This document shows, piece after piece, positions 49,472 to 57,514 of a stretch of DNA of 64,000 bases (within the stretch, counting starts at the first letter, position 1; every line of letters begins with the position of its first letter). Under the pieces are notes generated by a model. The model made no database searches and was not told the DNA's origin. It saw nothing but the letters and a program-made list of their open reading frames with translations. Source of the DNA: JBNAGF01 sp049801055 (GTDB lineage: Bacteria > Pseudomonadota > Alphaproteobacteria > Rhodobacterales > Rhodobacteraceae); NCBI RefSeq assembly GCF_049801055.1, contig NZ_JBNAGF010000002.1, positions 1-64,000 of the forward strand, given 5' to 3'. The position numbers were made by a program, and so were the translations under genes.

Positions 49472-50460
49472 AATTTGGGCCGGTCCCGGTGGCCGAGGCC
49501 GAAGGCGCGATACTGGCACACTCTATCCGGGCCGGATCGCGAAAGCTGCGCAAGGGCCTGACCCTGTCCGCACAGGATCTTGCGGATTTGCGCGATGCAG
49601 CGGTTTCCGAGGTGATCGTTGCCCGGTTGGAACCGGATGACCTGCATGAAAACACGGCAGCGGCTGAACTCGCCGCCGCCCTTGTCCCGGACCCTGCCGG
49701 AGTAAATCTGCGCCTGACCGAACCCTTCACGGGCCGCGTCAACCTCCTGGCCCGCGGGCCTGGTGTTGTTGTTCTGGATGTTGCGGGGTTGGAGCAGTTC
49801 AACCAGGTCCATCCGATGATCACAGTGGCCACGGTGCCTCAGCACCAGCAGTTGGCCAAGGATGGAATGGTCGCGACGATCAAGGTGATATCATACGCAG
49901 TTCCGGAAGGTGCCGTGGCCGAGGCCGCCGGGGCCGGTTCAAACGCGGTGCAGCTCGCGGCGCCTGTTTATCGGACAGTGGGGCTCGTGATTTCTGAAAT
50001 TCCGGGTGGTCCATCCAACGACAAGGGGGTTGCTGCAATCCGTGGCAGGGTCAAAACGCTAGGAATGGATCTGGCCGAGATCGCGACCGTGCCTCATCGG
50101 ACAGATGATCTGGCCGAGGCTATCAAAGAGATCGATTCTGACATGATCCTGATCCTGACAGGGTCGGCGACATCCGATCCTGACGATGTTGCGCCCGCAG
50201 CCGTGCGGGCGGCGGGCGGAGTGGTTGAGCGGTTCGGTATGCCGGTCGACCCCGGAAATCTGCTTTTCCTCGGCAATCTGGGGGACCGCCCGGTTATCGG
50301 TCTGCCGGGATGCGCCCGATCGCCCGCGCTGAACGGTGCTGACTGGATTCTGAGTCGGATCGCCTGCGGTATCCCAACCACCGGTTCGGACATCGCTGCG
50401 ATGGGCGTCGGTGGTCTGCTCAAGGAAATACCGACGCGACCCCAACCGAGATCCGGATAG
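49468..50460 (+). CDS. Molybdopterin-binding (MoCF-domain) protein
   Basis: The 330-residue protein has an N-terminal region like that of MobA/XdhC-associated proteins (EAEGAILAHSIRAGSRKLRK) and a C-terminal MoaB/MogA fold near 165-310. The latter holds VGLVISEIPGGPSNDKG, DMILILTGSATSDPDDV and GVVERFGMPVDPGNLL. It should bind molybdopterin and hand the cofactor to or from the XdhC-family protein with which it is co-translated (ATGA). The exact step is not predictable. Confidence 0.85.
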   Translation: MKFGPVPVAEAEGAILAHSIRAGSRKLRKGLTLSAQDLADLRDAAVSEVIVARLEPDDLHENTAAAELAAALVPDPAGVNLRLTEPFTGRVNLLARGPGVVVLDVAGLEQFNQVHPMITVATVPQHQQLAKDGMVATIKVISYAVPEGAVAEAAGAGSNAVQLAAPVYRTVGLVISEIPGGPSNDKGVAAIRGRVKTLGMDLAEIATVPHRTDDLAEAIKEIDSDMILILTGSATSDPDDVAPAAVRAAGGVVERFGMPVDPGNLLFLGNLGDRPVIGLPGCARSPALNGADWILSRIACGIPTTGSDIAAMGVGGLLKEIPTRPQPRSG

Positions 50461-50566
50461 GGTCTTTTGCAACCGTGACGGAAATTCAGGTCGCCGGTTG
50501 ATGGGTATCAATGCACAGTTCTCGCGCGCGTGGGATACTGCCGACAGGCAGCGAAGGAGGAATGAT

Positions 50567-50905
50567 ATGCCCAAACCCGACAAGACCGCCGATGCGGCCC
50601 AAGCTATCAGCGAAGCCATGGCCCAATTTCAGAAACTCGGTATGAGTTCGATGAACCGGATGGGTGCCGAGTGGATGGAGCAAATGAGCGACATGGGCAG
50701 CGAAGTTCTCAGCTTTGTTGCCGACCGGGTTCGCAAGGACGTCGAGCTTCAGCACAAAATCATGCATTGCACCGACCCGGCAGAGTTGCACAGAATTCAA
50801 GCCGAGTTCTGGCAGGAGGCGATCGAGCAATACTCCGCCGAAACCGGTAAGCTTGTGGAAATGGGCACCAAACCGTTCAGCGCCAAAAGCGACAGCCAGG
50901 GCTGA
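50567..50905 (+). CDS. Phasin family protein
   Basis: The 112-residue product from ATG 50567 (AAGGAGG six bases upstream) is helical, with the phasin pattern (AQAISEAMAQFQKLGMSSM ... FVADRVRKDVELQHKIM ... ELHRIQAEFWQEAIEQY). Phasins coat polyhydroxyalkanoate granules. No PHA synthase is in the window. Monocistronic and convergent with infC. Confidence 0.85.
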   Translation: MPKPDKTADAAQAISEAMAQFQKLGMSSMNRMGAEWMEQMSDMGSEVLSFVADRVRKDVELQHKIMHCTDPAELHRIQAEFWQEAIEQYSAETGKLVEMGTKPFSAKSDSQG

Positions 50906-50937
50906 ATTATCGAGGTTCCGAAGGCGCCACAGAACCA

Positions 50938-50965
50938 CAAAGGCCGCCCGGTGATCGGACGGCCT
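50938..50965 (-). terminator. Terminator of infC
   Basis: Read on the minus strand, AGGCCG-T-CCG and CGG-G-CGGCCT form a stem with one internal mismatch, followed by TTTG, about 25 bases past the infC stop. It also lies 36 bases after the phasin stop and may serve both. Confidence 0.65.
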
Positions 50966-50990
50966 GAACTGATGTGCACGCAGGAGCGGA

Positions 50991-51539
50991 TTACTTCTGC
51001 GGCAATGGGCCGATCATCATGATCATCTGACGGCCTTCCATTTTCGGCATGTTCTCGATCTTACCGATCTCCTTGACGTCCTCTGCGACGCGCTCCAGGA
51101 GTTCACGCCCAAGATTCTGGTGCGCCATCTCGCGGCCGCGGAACCGAAGGGTCACTTTGACCTTGTCGCCGTTCTCGAGGAACTTGAAAACGTTACGCAT
51201 CTTGACGTCATAGTCGTGGGTGTCGGTGTTGGGTCGGAATTTGACCTCTTTCACCTCGATGATCTTCTGCTTCTTGCGCGCTTCGCTTTCGCGCTTCTGC
51301 TGTTCATATTTGAACTTGCCGAAGTCCATGATCTTGCAGACCGGAGGATTGGCATTGGGCGAGATCTCGACCAGATCCAGACCGACATCACTAGCCATCT
51401 GCATGGCCTTGGCGGGGTGAACAACCCCCACGTTTTCGCCTTCGGCGCCGATCAGCCGGATTTCGGAAGCACGGATCTTTTCGTTGACGCGCGGGCCGGT
51501 GTCGCGTTGCGGCGGCGCGTTGTGAGGTCTGCGGGCTAT
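50991..51539 (-). CDS. infC: Translation initiation factor IF-3 (apparent AUA start)
   Basis: IF-3 keeps ribosomal subunits apart and checks the initiation codon. The C-terminal domain is clear (VKFRPNTDTHDYDVKMRN, LENGDKVKVTLRFRGREMAH). A GTG at 51431 would cut off the N-terminal domain. Upstream the frame continues with ARRPHNAPPQRDTGPRVNEK and IRASEIRLIGAEGENVGVVH, the normal N-terminus, but has no ATG/GTG/TTG. An ATA at 51539 sits eight bases after AGAAGGA and gives 182 residues, the family length. E. coli infC uses AUU for autoregulation; AUA here would be analogous. Confidence 0.92.
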   Translation of the reverse strand: MARRPHNAPPQRDTGPRVNEKIRASEIRLIGAEGENVGVVHPAKAMQMASDVGLDLVEISPNANPPVCKIMDFGKFKYEQQKRESEARKKQKIIEVKEVKFRPNTDTHDYDVKMRNVFKFLENGDKVKVTLRFRGREMAHQNLGRELLERVAEDVKEIGKIENMPKMEGRQMIMMIGPLPQK

Positions 51540-51813
51540 GACGTTTATCCTTCTGTCATTGCGGAAAAAGTGCCCGGAAAGTATCGCTCCCGAGCGGCTG
51601 TTTCAAGCTGTTTGGGCGGTATGCCGGGGCTGAGTGTGGTTTTCAAGACCGCGATTGCACAGGCCAACGAAAAACGGGCGGGCGGATTATGGCTTGCGGG
51701 CGTGTCGCGCGGGTTTTTCCCCCTTGCCACTGCCCCTCTGCAGAGCCATTTGAAGCGCAGGACAAACTGTTGGTTTGATCCGGCAGACAGGACAAAAACA
51801 GGGGAAAAGTGCA

Positions 51814-52419
51814 ATGAAATCAGTATTGATCGTATTGGTCCTGATCGCAGCAGCAGCCGGTGGCTACTATCTCTACAGCAATCAGGGTGGTGAACTCGCT
51901 CCCGAAATGAGCGAAGCCGAGAAGGCGATGGATGCCGCGAAAGAAAAGGCTGACGATGCTGTCGCGGCGGTGAAGGAAGCTGCCGAAGCCGCTGGCGAAG
52001 CGGCAGATGCAGCGGCAAAGGATCTGGCAGATTCGGCATCTGAGGCGGCACAGGACGCGATGGACTCGGCCAAGGAGACCGCCGAGGAGGCAGCCGCAGC
52101 CGCGAGCGAAGCGGCCCAATCAGCGGCCGAAACCGCATCACAAGCCGCGTCCGATGCGGCTGAAAGCGCGGCCAACGTTGCAAGTGAAGCCGCCGGGGCG
52201 GCTTCTTCGATGACCAGTGACCTGATGGCCAAGGCATCGGAATTCCTGACAGAGGACGGCTTCGACTATGACAAGGTCATGGAGTTGATCGATACGTCGT
52301 CGCTGGAAGACAGTGTCAAGGAAACGCTGAAATCGGCAGTCACAACAGCCAAGGACAGCCCCGAACTTCTGGCGCAGGCGCTGGAACAGGTAAAAACGGC
52401 GCTTGGATTGAAAAGCTGA
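51814..52419 (+). CDS. Membrane-anchored Ala/Glu-rich coiled-coil protein
   Basis: The 201-residue product from ATG 51814 (AGGGGA upstream) has an N-terminal membrane anchor (VLIVLVLIAAAAGGYYLY). Residues 35-145 are almost only Ala, Glu, Ser, Asp, Lys and Thr in heptad-like order, as in LEA or apolipoprotein-type helices. The last 60 residues form a separate domain (FLTEDGFDYDKVMELIDTSS ... KTALGLKS). It probably projects a long helix into the periplasm. Function is unknown. The repeats are at the amino-acid level, with no long exact DNA repeat. Confidence 0.75.
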   Translation: MKSVLIVLVLIAAAAGGYYLYSNQGGELAPEMSEAEKAMDAAKEKADDAVAAVKEAAEAAGEAADAAAKDLADSASEAAQDAMDSAKETAEEAAAAASEAAQSAAETASQAASDAAESAANVASEAAGAASSMTSDLMAKASEFLTEDGFDYDKVMELIDTSSLEDSVKETLKSAVTTAKDSPELLAQALEQVKTALGLKS

Positions 52420-52442
52420 ATTTCACATCAGCTATGAATCGC

Positions 52443-52472
52443 AAAAGGGCGCCTGTTCAAGGCGCCCTTTTT
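52443..52472. terminator. Bidirectional terminator
   Basis: AAAAGGGCGCC (52443-52453) and GGCGCCCTTTTT (52461-52472) form a perfect stem with A- and T-runs on both flanks, between the convergent coiled-coil gene and fpr. Confidence 0.93.
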
Positions 52473-52491
52473 CATTCGGGGTAATCGGTAT

Positions 52492-53325
52492 TTAGCCTAC
52501 GAAAGCTTTTTCAATCACGAACTCCTTGGGTTCGGAATTGGCGCCCTCGCGCAGCCCGAACTCTTCGAGGATATCCTTGATGTCATGGTTGAAGGCAAGG
52601 CTGCCACAGACCATTGCACGATCTGTTTCCGGCTTGATCCCACCTTCGATGTTCAGGTCGGCAAACACTGTGCCATCCTTGAGCAGGTCGGTAATCCGGC
52701 CCATCTTAGGGCTCTGCTCGCGGGTGGTGGTCGGGTAGTAGCGGATCTTGTCGGCAAAGCCTTCGCCCATCAGTTCCGCCAGCAATTCGTCGTTTCGAAC
52801 GTCTTCGATTAGCTGACGGCCATATTCCAGCTCGGCAACGTCGCGGCAGGTATGGGTGATGATGACCTCGTCGTAATCCTCGTAGGTCTGCGGTTCGCGC
52901 AGCAGCGAGGCAAAGGGGGCAAAGCCGGTTCCAGTGGCAAAGAACCAGATCCGCTTTCCCGGCAGAAGGGCGTCATGCACCAGCGTCCCCACCGGTTTCG
53001 GCCGCAGAATAATCTGATCGCCGGGCTGTATGTGCTGCAATTTCGAGGTCAGCGGACCGTCCTGCACTTTGATCGAATAAAATTCGAGCTCTTCGTCCCA
53101 GCTGGGCGACGCAATCGAGTAAGCACGCAGGAGCGGTTTGCCGTTATCTCCCAGCAGCCCAATCATCACAAACTCACCCGAGCGGAACCGCAGGCTTTGC
53201 GGACGGGTCACCCGGAATGAAAAAAGTCTGTCGGTCCAGTGCTTTACGTCCAGAACGGTCTGGGCATCGGGCAGAACGGGGGCCTTGACGGCTGTGGCTT
53301 CGGTCACGGATTTCATCTCTGTCAT
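52492..53325 (-). CDS. fpr: Ferredoxin-NADP reductase
   Basis: Fpr moves electrons between NADPH and ferredoxin or flavodoxin through FAD. The 277-residue protein has the FAD motif LLRAYSIASPSWDEELEFYS near residue 82, the NADP motif FATGTGFAPFASLLREP near 128, and a C-terminal VIEKAFVG. It is separately transcribed from the cys operon upstream, with a palindrome and an FNR-like box before it. It may supply reductant to the sulfite reductase encoded beside it (inference). Confidence 0.94.
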   Translation of the reverse strand: MTEMKSVTEATAVKAPVLPDAQTVLDVKHWTDRLFSFRVTRPQSLRFRSGEFVMIGLLGDNGKPLLRAYSIASPSWDEELEFYSIKVQDGPLTSKLQHIQPGDQIILRPKPVGTLVHDALLPGKRIWFFATGTGFAPFASLLREPQTYEDYDEVIITHTCRDVAELEYGRQLIEDVRNDELLAELMGEGFADKIRYYPTTTREQSPKMGRITDLLKDGTVFADLNIEGGIKPETDRAMVCGSLAFNHDIKDILEEFGLREGANSEPKEFVIEKAFVG

Positions 53326-53343
53326 CGTTTCACTGCCGGTGAA

Positions 53344-53365
53344 TTAAACCGACATCTCCGTTTAA
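53344..53365. promoter_or_regulatory. Palindrome in the fpr promoter region
   Basis: TTAAAC (53344-53349) and GTTTAA (53360-53365) form a perfect six-base inverted repeat with a 10-base spacer, starting 19 bases upstream of the fpr start codon. It could be an operator; the regulator is unknown. Confidence 0.45.
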
Positions 53366-53368
53366 TCA

Positions 53369-53382
53369 TTGATCCATGTCAG
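53369..53382. promoter_or_regulatory. FNR/FnrL-like box upstream of fpr
   Basis: Read toward fpr, CTGACATGGATCAA matches TTGAY-N4-RTCAA at all but the first base. It lies about 44-57 bases before the fpr start, just beyond the palindrome. Pattern match only; it abuts the cys-operon terminator. Confidence 0.35.
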
Positions 53383-53383
53383 G

Positions 53384-53405
53384 AAAAGGGGCGGATCGCC
53401 CCTTT
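53384..53405 (-). terminator. Terminator of the cys operon
   Basis: On the minus strand AAAGGGGCG and CGCCCC form a short perfect stem around ATC followed by TTTT, 23 bases after the DUF934 stop. Confidence 0.85.
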
Positions 53406-53427
53406 GTTGCGACGTTCCCACAATGGG

Positions 53428-53835
53428 TTAACCGCGCAGCCTTGCCTGATAGTTGTTGTCTTTCCAGTCGGCGCGGGACAGCCACTGATCTTCTGGCTGG
53501 CGAGCGGCCAGCGCATCATCAATCTCGACTTCGTCGAAACCTGCGCGGCGAGCCATTGCATATTGGTCGGCTATCACGTGGCCTTTGGCGCGCAATCGAC
53601 CCGTAAAACCCTTCAGGCGCAAAACTCGGGCAATGGTGAAGCCGCGACCATCGGCAAAGGACGGGAAATCCACCCGAACCATGCGCGCGTTGCCCAGCCG
53701 GTCGAACAGCTCATCGGGATTGGTGTCCGAGGTCACATCCAGCGCCACCACGTCATTCGCCGCCTCATCGGCAGCGATAAACCCATCGGTCCAGTCTTCG
53801 GGCTGAAAACCCGTGTCAGTCACGATCACAGTCAT
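53428..53835 (-). CDS. DUF934 family protein of the sulfite-reduction operon
   Basis: The 135-residue product from ATG 53835 has the DUF934 pattern (VALDVTSDTNPDELFDRLGN, VRVDFPSFADGRGFTIARVL, LRAKGHVIADQYAMARRAGF). Homologues are nearly always encoded with cysI and cysH and are often called probable sulfite-reduction oxidoreductases, without proof. Its start overlaps the cysH stop (ATGA), and it is the last gene of the operon. Confidence 0.88.
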   Translation of the reverse strand: MTVIVTDTGFQPEDWTDGFIAADEAANDVVALDVTSDTNPDELFDRLGNARMVRVDFPSFADGRGFTIARVLRLKGFTGRLRAKGHVIADQYAMARRAGFDEVEIDDALAARQPEDQWLSRADWKDNNYQARLRG

Positions 53836-54593
53836 GTCTTTGCTCCTATACGCACCATTTTGCCATCGACGAAATGGATGCCGCATTCTTCCTTGTTCTG
53901 GTCGCGCCAGCGTCCGGCGCGGGGATCTTCACCCTCTTTGACCGGCGAGGTGCAGGGCGCACATCCGATCGACGGGTAACCTTTGGCCACCAACGGATGT
54001 CGGGGCAGGCGGTTTTCTTCCATGTAGGCACGCACATCCTCGGGCGCCCAGTGGGCAAGAGGGTTGACCTTGATCCGGCCGGTGCCGTCTTCGACTTCGA
54101 AAAAGTCCATTGCCGCGCGGGTGCCGGACTGGAACCGTTTGCGGCCAGTAATCCAGCCGTCATAACCCGCCAGCGCCCGTTGCAACGGGATCGTTTTGCG
54201 CAAGGTACAGCAAGCATCAGTATCGCCTAGCCGCAAAGCACCATATGGATCCTCGCGTTCGATATCTTCCTGATTCGCGCGGATCACCGAGACATTCCGC
54301 AACCCGAGCCGTTCTGCAACTTCGGCCTGATAGACCAGGGTTTCAGCAAACAGCAACTGGGTGTCCACGAACAAAACAGGCGTGTCCCGATCGCTCACCG
54401 CAGCCATGTGCAGCAGCACCACCGATTCCGCGCCAAAGCTGGAGACCAGAGCGATCTCTCCGGCCTCCTGCAAGGCACCGTGCATCACATCATGCGCACT
54501 GTGATGGCGAAACCGGGCGTTCAGAGCGTTAACCTTTTCGGTCAGTTCGCTCCGATCCCTGCCCAGTTCCGTCTGGATTTCATCAAGCGGCAT
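53832..54593 (-). CDS. cysH: Phosphoadenylyl/adenylyl-sulfate reductase
   Basis: CysH reduces activated sulfate to sulfite. The 253-residue product from ATG 54593 has paired cysteines for a 4Fe-4S cluster: DACCTLRK near residue 135, and GCAPCTSPVKEGEDPRAGRW near 215. The catalytic ECGIH is at the end. The cluster suggests the APS-using form, though such enzymes can accept PAPS. An upstream ORF extension is rejected because it runs antiparallel-free into cysI. The start overlaps the cysI stop by 11 bases. Confidence 0.94.
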   Translation of the reverse strand: MPLDEIQTELGRDRSELTEKVNALNARFRHHSAHDVMHGALQEAGEIALVSSFGAESVVLLHMAAVSDRDTPVLFVDTQLLFAETLVYQAEVAERLGLRNVSVIRANQEDIEREDPYGALRLGDTDACCTLRKTIPLQRALAGYDGWITGRKRFQSGTRAAMDFFEVEDGTGRIKVNPLAHWAPEDVRAYMEENRLPRHPLVAKGYPSIGCAPCTSPVKEGEDPRAGRWRDQNKEECGIHFVDGKMVRIGAKT

Positions 54594-56247
54594 TGGCACG
54601 CGTCTCGGAGTAGAGGGCCGCCTTGAACGGCGCCATGCCGACACGGCGATAGGTTTCGAGGAAGGTTTCCTCGGAACTGTCGCGCAGATCGAGATAGGCA
54701 TATACCAACCGCTCGATCGCAGGAACGATCTGGTCATAGGCAAAGCCCGGACCGGTGCGTTCACCGATGGTCGCGTTCTCGGTGCCATCACCGCCCAGCG
54801 TGATTTGGTAGTTTTCCACGCCTGCCCGGTCGAGGCCGAGAATACCGATGTGGCCAACATGGTGATGCCCGCAGGCATTGATGCAGCCCGAGATCTTGAT
54901 CTTCAGCTCACCAATGTCGTTCTCCAGCTTCAGCTCTTCGAACCGGGTTGCGATCTGCTGCGCGACCGGGATTGAACGGGCCGTTGCCAGAGCGCAGTAA
55001 TCCATGCCGGGGCAGGCGATGATATCCGAGATCAGCCCGATATTGGCGGTGGCCAGATCATGTTCCTTAAGCTTCGCGTGAATTGCTGGCAGGTCCGATT
55101 TGTGGACATGCGGCAGGATCACGTTCTGCTCGTGGCTGATGCGCAGTTCGTCATAGCCAAACTGCTCGGCCAGATCCGCCATGACCCGCATCTGCTCGGC
55201 GGTCGCATCACCGGGAGTGGCGCCGTGTTTCTTGATCGAGATGGTCACAATCGCATGATCCGCCTTTTTGTGCGGCACGATGTTCGTGTCGACCCAGCTG
55301 CGGAACACGGGATCATTGGAGTACGCGCCTTCAAAGGCGGCAACAGATCCTTGGCGGAATGCAGGGGCCGCGAAGTGCGATTTAATCTCTTCCAACAGCT
55401 CCATGTCGGCGCCCTTGAACTTTGGGCGAACCCGCTCGAACCGATCTTCGACGCGGGCGCGGATATCGTCGATACCGTGCTCGTGCACAGTGATCTTGAT
55501 ACGTGCCTTGTACTTGTTGTCGCGCCGCCCGATCTGGTTCCAGACCGATACAGTTGCTTCAAGATAGGCCAGCAGGTCGTCGAAGGCGACAAAGGGGCTG
55601 AGTTCCTTGCCGATCATCGGGGTGCGGCCCAAGCCGCCGCCCACGATCACACGGGCACCCAGAGCGCCATCACGCTCAACCAGTTGAAGACCGATGTCGT
55701 GCGCCTTGATCACGGCACGGTCGTTTTCTGAGCCGGTGATGGCAATCTTGAATTTGCGCGGCATGAACTGGAACTCGGGGTGATCCGTCGACCACTGGCG
55801 CAGCAGTTCCGCATAGGGGCGCGGATCGGCGATTTCGTCCGCGGCGGCTCCGGCGAAATGGTCGGCGGTCACGTTGCGGATAGTATTGCCGCTGGTTTGG
55901 ATCGCGTGCAGGCCAACTTCGGCCAAAGCGTCCAGCATATCCGGCACATCGCGCAGCTTCGGCCAATTGTACTGAATATTCTGGCGGGTCGTGAAGTGGC
56001 CGTAACCACGGTCCCATTTCTCGGCCAGCAGAGCGAGCTGGCGCATCTGCGCGCTCGACAGGGTGCCATAGGGGATCGCAACCCGCAGCATGTAGGCATG
56101 CAGCTGCAGATACAGGCCATTCATCAGGCGCAGAGGCTTGAACTCATCCTCGGTCAACGACCCGTCGATGCGACGCTCGACCTGGGCACGGAACTGTGCG
56201 TTCCGGGTCGCGAGAAAGGCATGATCGAATTCGGAATAGCGATACAT
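54583..56247 (-). CDS. cysI: Sulfite (nitrite/sulfite) reductase, siroheme type
   Basis: The 554-residue hemoprotein reduces sulfite to sulfide with six electrons. The siroheme/4Fe-4S cysteines are present as ACPGMDYCALAT and SGCINACGHHHVGHIG near residues 422-465. The N-terminal ferredoxin-reductase-like half contains GHFTTRQNIQYNWPKL. ATG 56247 is used, with AAAGGA upstream. The enzyme needs siroheme, which the cobA gene in the same operon helps to make. Confidence 0.95.
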   Translation of the reverse strand: MYRYSEFDHAFLATRNAQFRAQVERRIDGSLTEDEFKPLRLMNGLYLQLHAYMLRVAIPYGTLSSAQMRQLALLAEKWDRGYGHFTTRQNIQYNWPKLRDVPDMLDALAEVGLHAIQTSGNTIRNVTADHFAGAAADEIADPRPYAELLRQWSTDHPEFQFMPRKFKIAITGSENDRAVIKAHDIGLQLVERDGALGARVIVGGGLGRTPMIGKELSPFVAFDDLLAYLEATVSVWNQIGRRDNKYKARIKITVHEHGIDDIRARVEDRFERVRPKFKGADMELLEEIKSHFAAPAFRQGSVAAFEGAYSNDPVFRSWVDTNIVPHKKADHAIVTISIKKHGATPGDATAEQMRVMADLAEQFGYDELRISHEQNVILPHVHKSDLPAIHAKLKEHDLATANIGLISDIIACPGMDYCALATARSIPVAQQIATRFEELKLENDIGELKIKISGCINACGHHHVGHIGILGLDRAGVENYQITLGGDGTENATIGERTGPGFAYDQIVPAIERLVYAYLDLRDSSEETFLETYRRVGMAPFKAALYSETRANAA

Positions 56248-56273
56248 ATTGGCTGTCCTTTCCTGCAAGCCGC

Positions 56274-56582
56274 TCAGGATGCGGCTGCGGTTTCCTGTTT
56301 TCCGTGGAAGTAGTTCGAGGGGCCGGTGCGCCGGAATTCTTCACGGAAATGAGTGGGTTCGGGGCCGTTCTTGCCAGCGGTCGCATCTGCAAGATAGGCG
56401 CCGACGATCACGTCTGCCTGTTTTTCGGCTTCGAGCAATCGCAGCTGGCCATGGGCTTCATCGGTGATCAGTTCTGCGTCTGCGAGGTCGCGGCTCCAGC
56501 GGTCGTCCTTGGTGAGGTAGACGACGTCGCCTTCGAGCAGGTCATTCGCGGTTACGACTTTCGGGGTAAATGCACGGGCCAT
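56274..56582 (-). CDS. DUF2849 family protein
   Basis: The 102-residue protein (FTPKVVTANDLLEGDVVYLT, RWSRDLADAELITDEAHG, YLADATAGKNGPEPTHFREEF) matches DUF2849, a family almost confined to alphaproteobacterial sulfate-assimilation operons. Its start codon shares a base with the cobA stop (TGATG). The function is unknown; a role with siroheme or sulfite reductase is likely from context. Confidence 0.9.
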   Translation of the reverse strand: MARAFTPKVVTANDLLEGDVVYLTKDDRWSRDLADAELITDEAHGQLRLLEAEKQADVIVGAYLADATAGKNGPEPTHFREEFRRTGPSNYFHGKQETAAAS

Positions 56583-57367
56583 CAGGCAAGCTCCTGTTGC
56601 AAATCGGTGGCAGCCCGCACCGCATCGCGGGGTGCAAGGCCGAAAAGGGTAAGAACGGGGCCGGTCAATCCTGCGTCAGCAAGAATGGCGGGCAGGTTAT
56701 CGAGGGTTGCTGCCAGCACGCGTTGATCGGGGCGGGAGGCGTTTTCGACCAAGGTCACCGGCGTGGAGCGGTCAGCCCCGTGCATGATCAACCGGCCTTG
56801 CACGAAACGTGCGGATTTTTTGCCCATGTAGATCGCGGCCACTTCGCCGGGACGGGCAAGGGCGGCCCAGTCGTGATCGGCAAACCCCTTCATGTCATGG
56901 CCGGTTACCAGCCTAACCGAGGAATTCCGCCCGCGACGTGTCAGGCTTTGACCGATACCTGCCACCGCAGCTGAGGCAGACGTGATGCCTGGAACAATGC
57001 GCCATGAAATTCCAGCGGCCTCTACGGCTTCGATTTCCTCATCGAGACGGCCAAAGACGGTCGGGTCGCCTGACTTCAGCCGGACCACCCGCTTGCCTTC
57101 GGCGGCAAGCCGAACCAGCAATGCGTCGATATCTTCTTGTTTCCACGATGGCCCGAACCCCGCCTTTCCCACGTCGAGCAATTCGGCAGATGCTGACGCG
57201 AGCACCAGAATTTCGTCCGAGATCAACCGGTCGTGCAGAACCACGTCCGCAGCGTCGAACGCACGCAAAGCCTTCAACGTCAGCAACTCCGGGTCACCCG
57301 GTCCGGCGCCGACGAAATCGACGTGACCGGACCGGGAGCCGGGGGGGTGAGGAGTAGAAACGGACAT
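56582..57367 (-). CDS. cobA: Uroporphyrinogen-III C-methyltransferase
   Basis: CobA/SUMT uses SAM to make precorrin-2, the precursor of siroheme. The 261-residue product from ATG 57367 has the GxGxGDxxLLT motif (VGAGPGDPELLTLKAL), VLHDRLIS, RLKSGDPTVFGRLDEE and PGITSASA. An ATG at 57391 is an alternative start. It is the first gene of the cys operon. No CysG oxidase/ferrochelatase domains are attached, so another protein must finish siroheme. Confidence 0.93.
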   Translation of the reverse strand: MSVSTPHPPGSRSGHVDFVGAGPGDPELLTLKALRAFDAADVVLHDRLISDEILVLASASAELLDVGKAGFGPSWKQEDIDALLVRLAAEGKRVVRLKSGDPTVFGRLDEEIEAVEAAGISWRIVPGITSASAAVAGIGQSLTRRGRNSSVRLVTGHDMKGFADHDWAALARPGEVAAIYMGKKSARFVQGRLIMHGADRSTPVTLVENASRPDQRVLAATLDNLPAILADAGLTGPVLTLFGLAPRDAVRAATDLQQELA

Positions 57368-57410
57368 TCTGGCGCACTCTGGTTCAAACATTGACTTGAG
57401 GTGGAATATA

Positions 57411-57421
57411 GGAAATGTTCC
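57411..57421. promoter_or_regulatory. Candidate operator 1 between cobA and the Lrp-family gene
   Basis: GGAAATGTTCC is a near-perfect dyad (GGAA-N3-TTCC), 44 bases upstream of the cobA ATG. A very similar site lies about 42 bases away on the side of the regulator gene. Confidence 0.5.
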
Positions 57422-57451
57422 CGGCATCGCGCTATATATCGGCGCAAATAA

Positions 57452-57464
57452 GGAATAATGTTCC
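57452..57464. promoter_or_regulatory. Candidate operator 2 between cobA and the Lrp-family gene
   Basis: GGAATAATGTTCC (GGAA-N5-TTCC) shares the ATGTTCC half with operator 1. The centres are about 42 bases, roughly four helical turns, apart, on the same face of the DNA, as expected for a multimeric Lrp-type regulator. Confidence 0.5.
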
Positions 57465-57514
57465 GGTTTCGACGCGAAATGGAACGTCGGTCTTGAATTA
57501 GAGGAAAAACGCGA

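Noticed and set aside
50991..51431. infC starting at the GTG at 51431
   Set aside because: This start would delete the conserved N-terminal domain that is encoded in frame upstream.
51900..52230. Possible DNA tandem repeat or CRISPR-like repeat
   Set aside because: The repetition is Ala/Glu-rich codons in a coiled coil; there is no regular repeat-spacer unit.
54594..54878. N-terminal extension of cysH
   Set aside because: It lies entirely within cysI in another frame; the conserved CysH start is the ATG at 54593.
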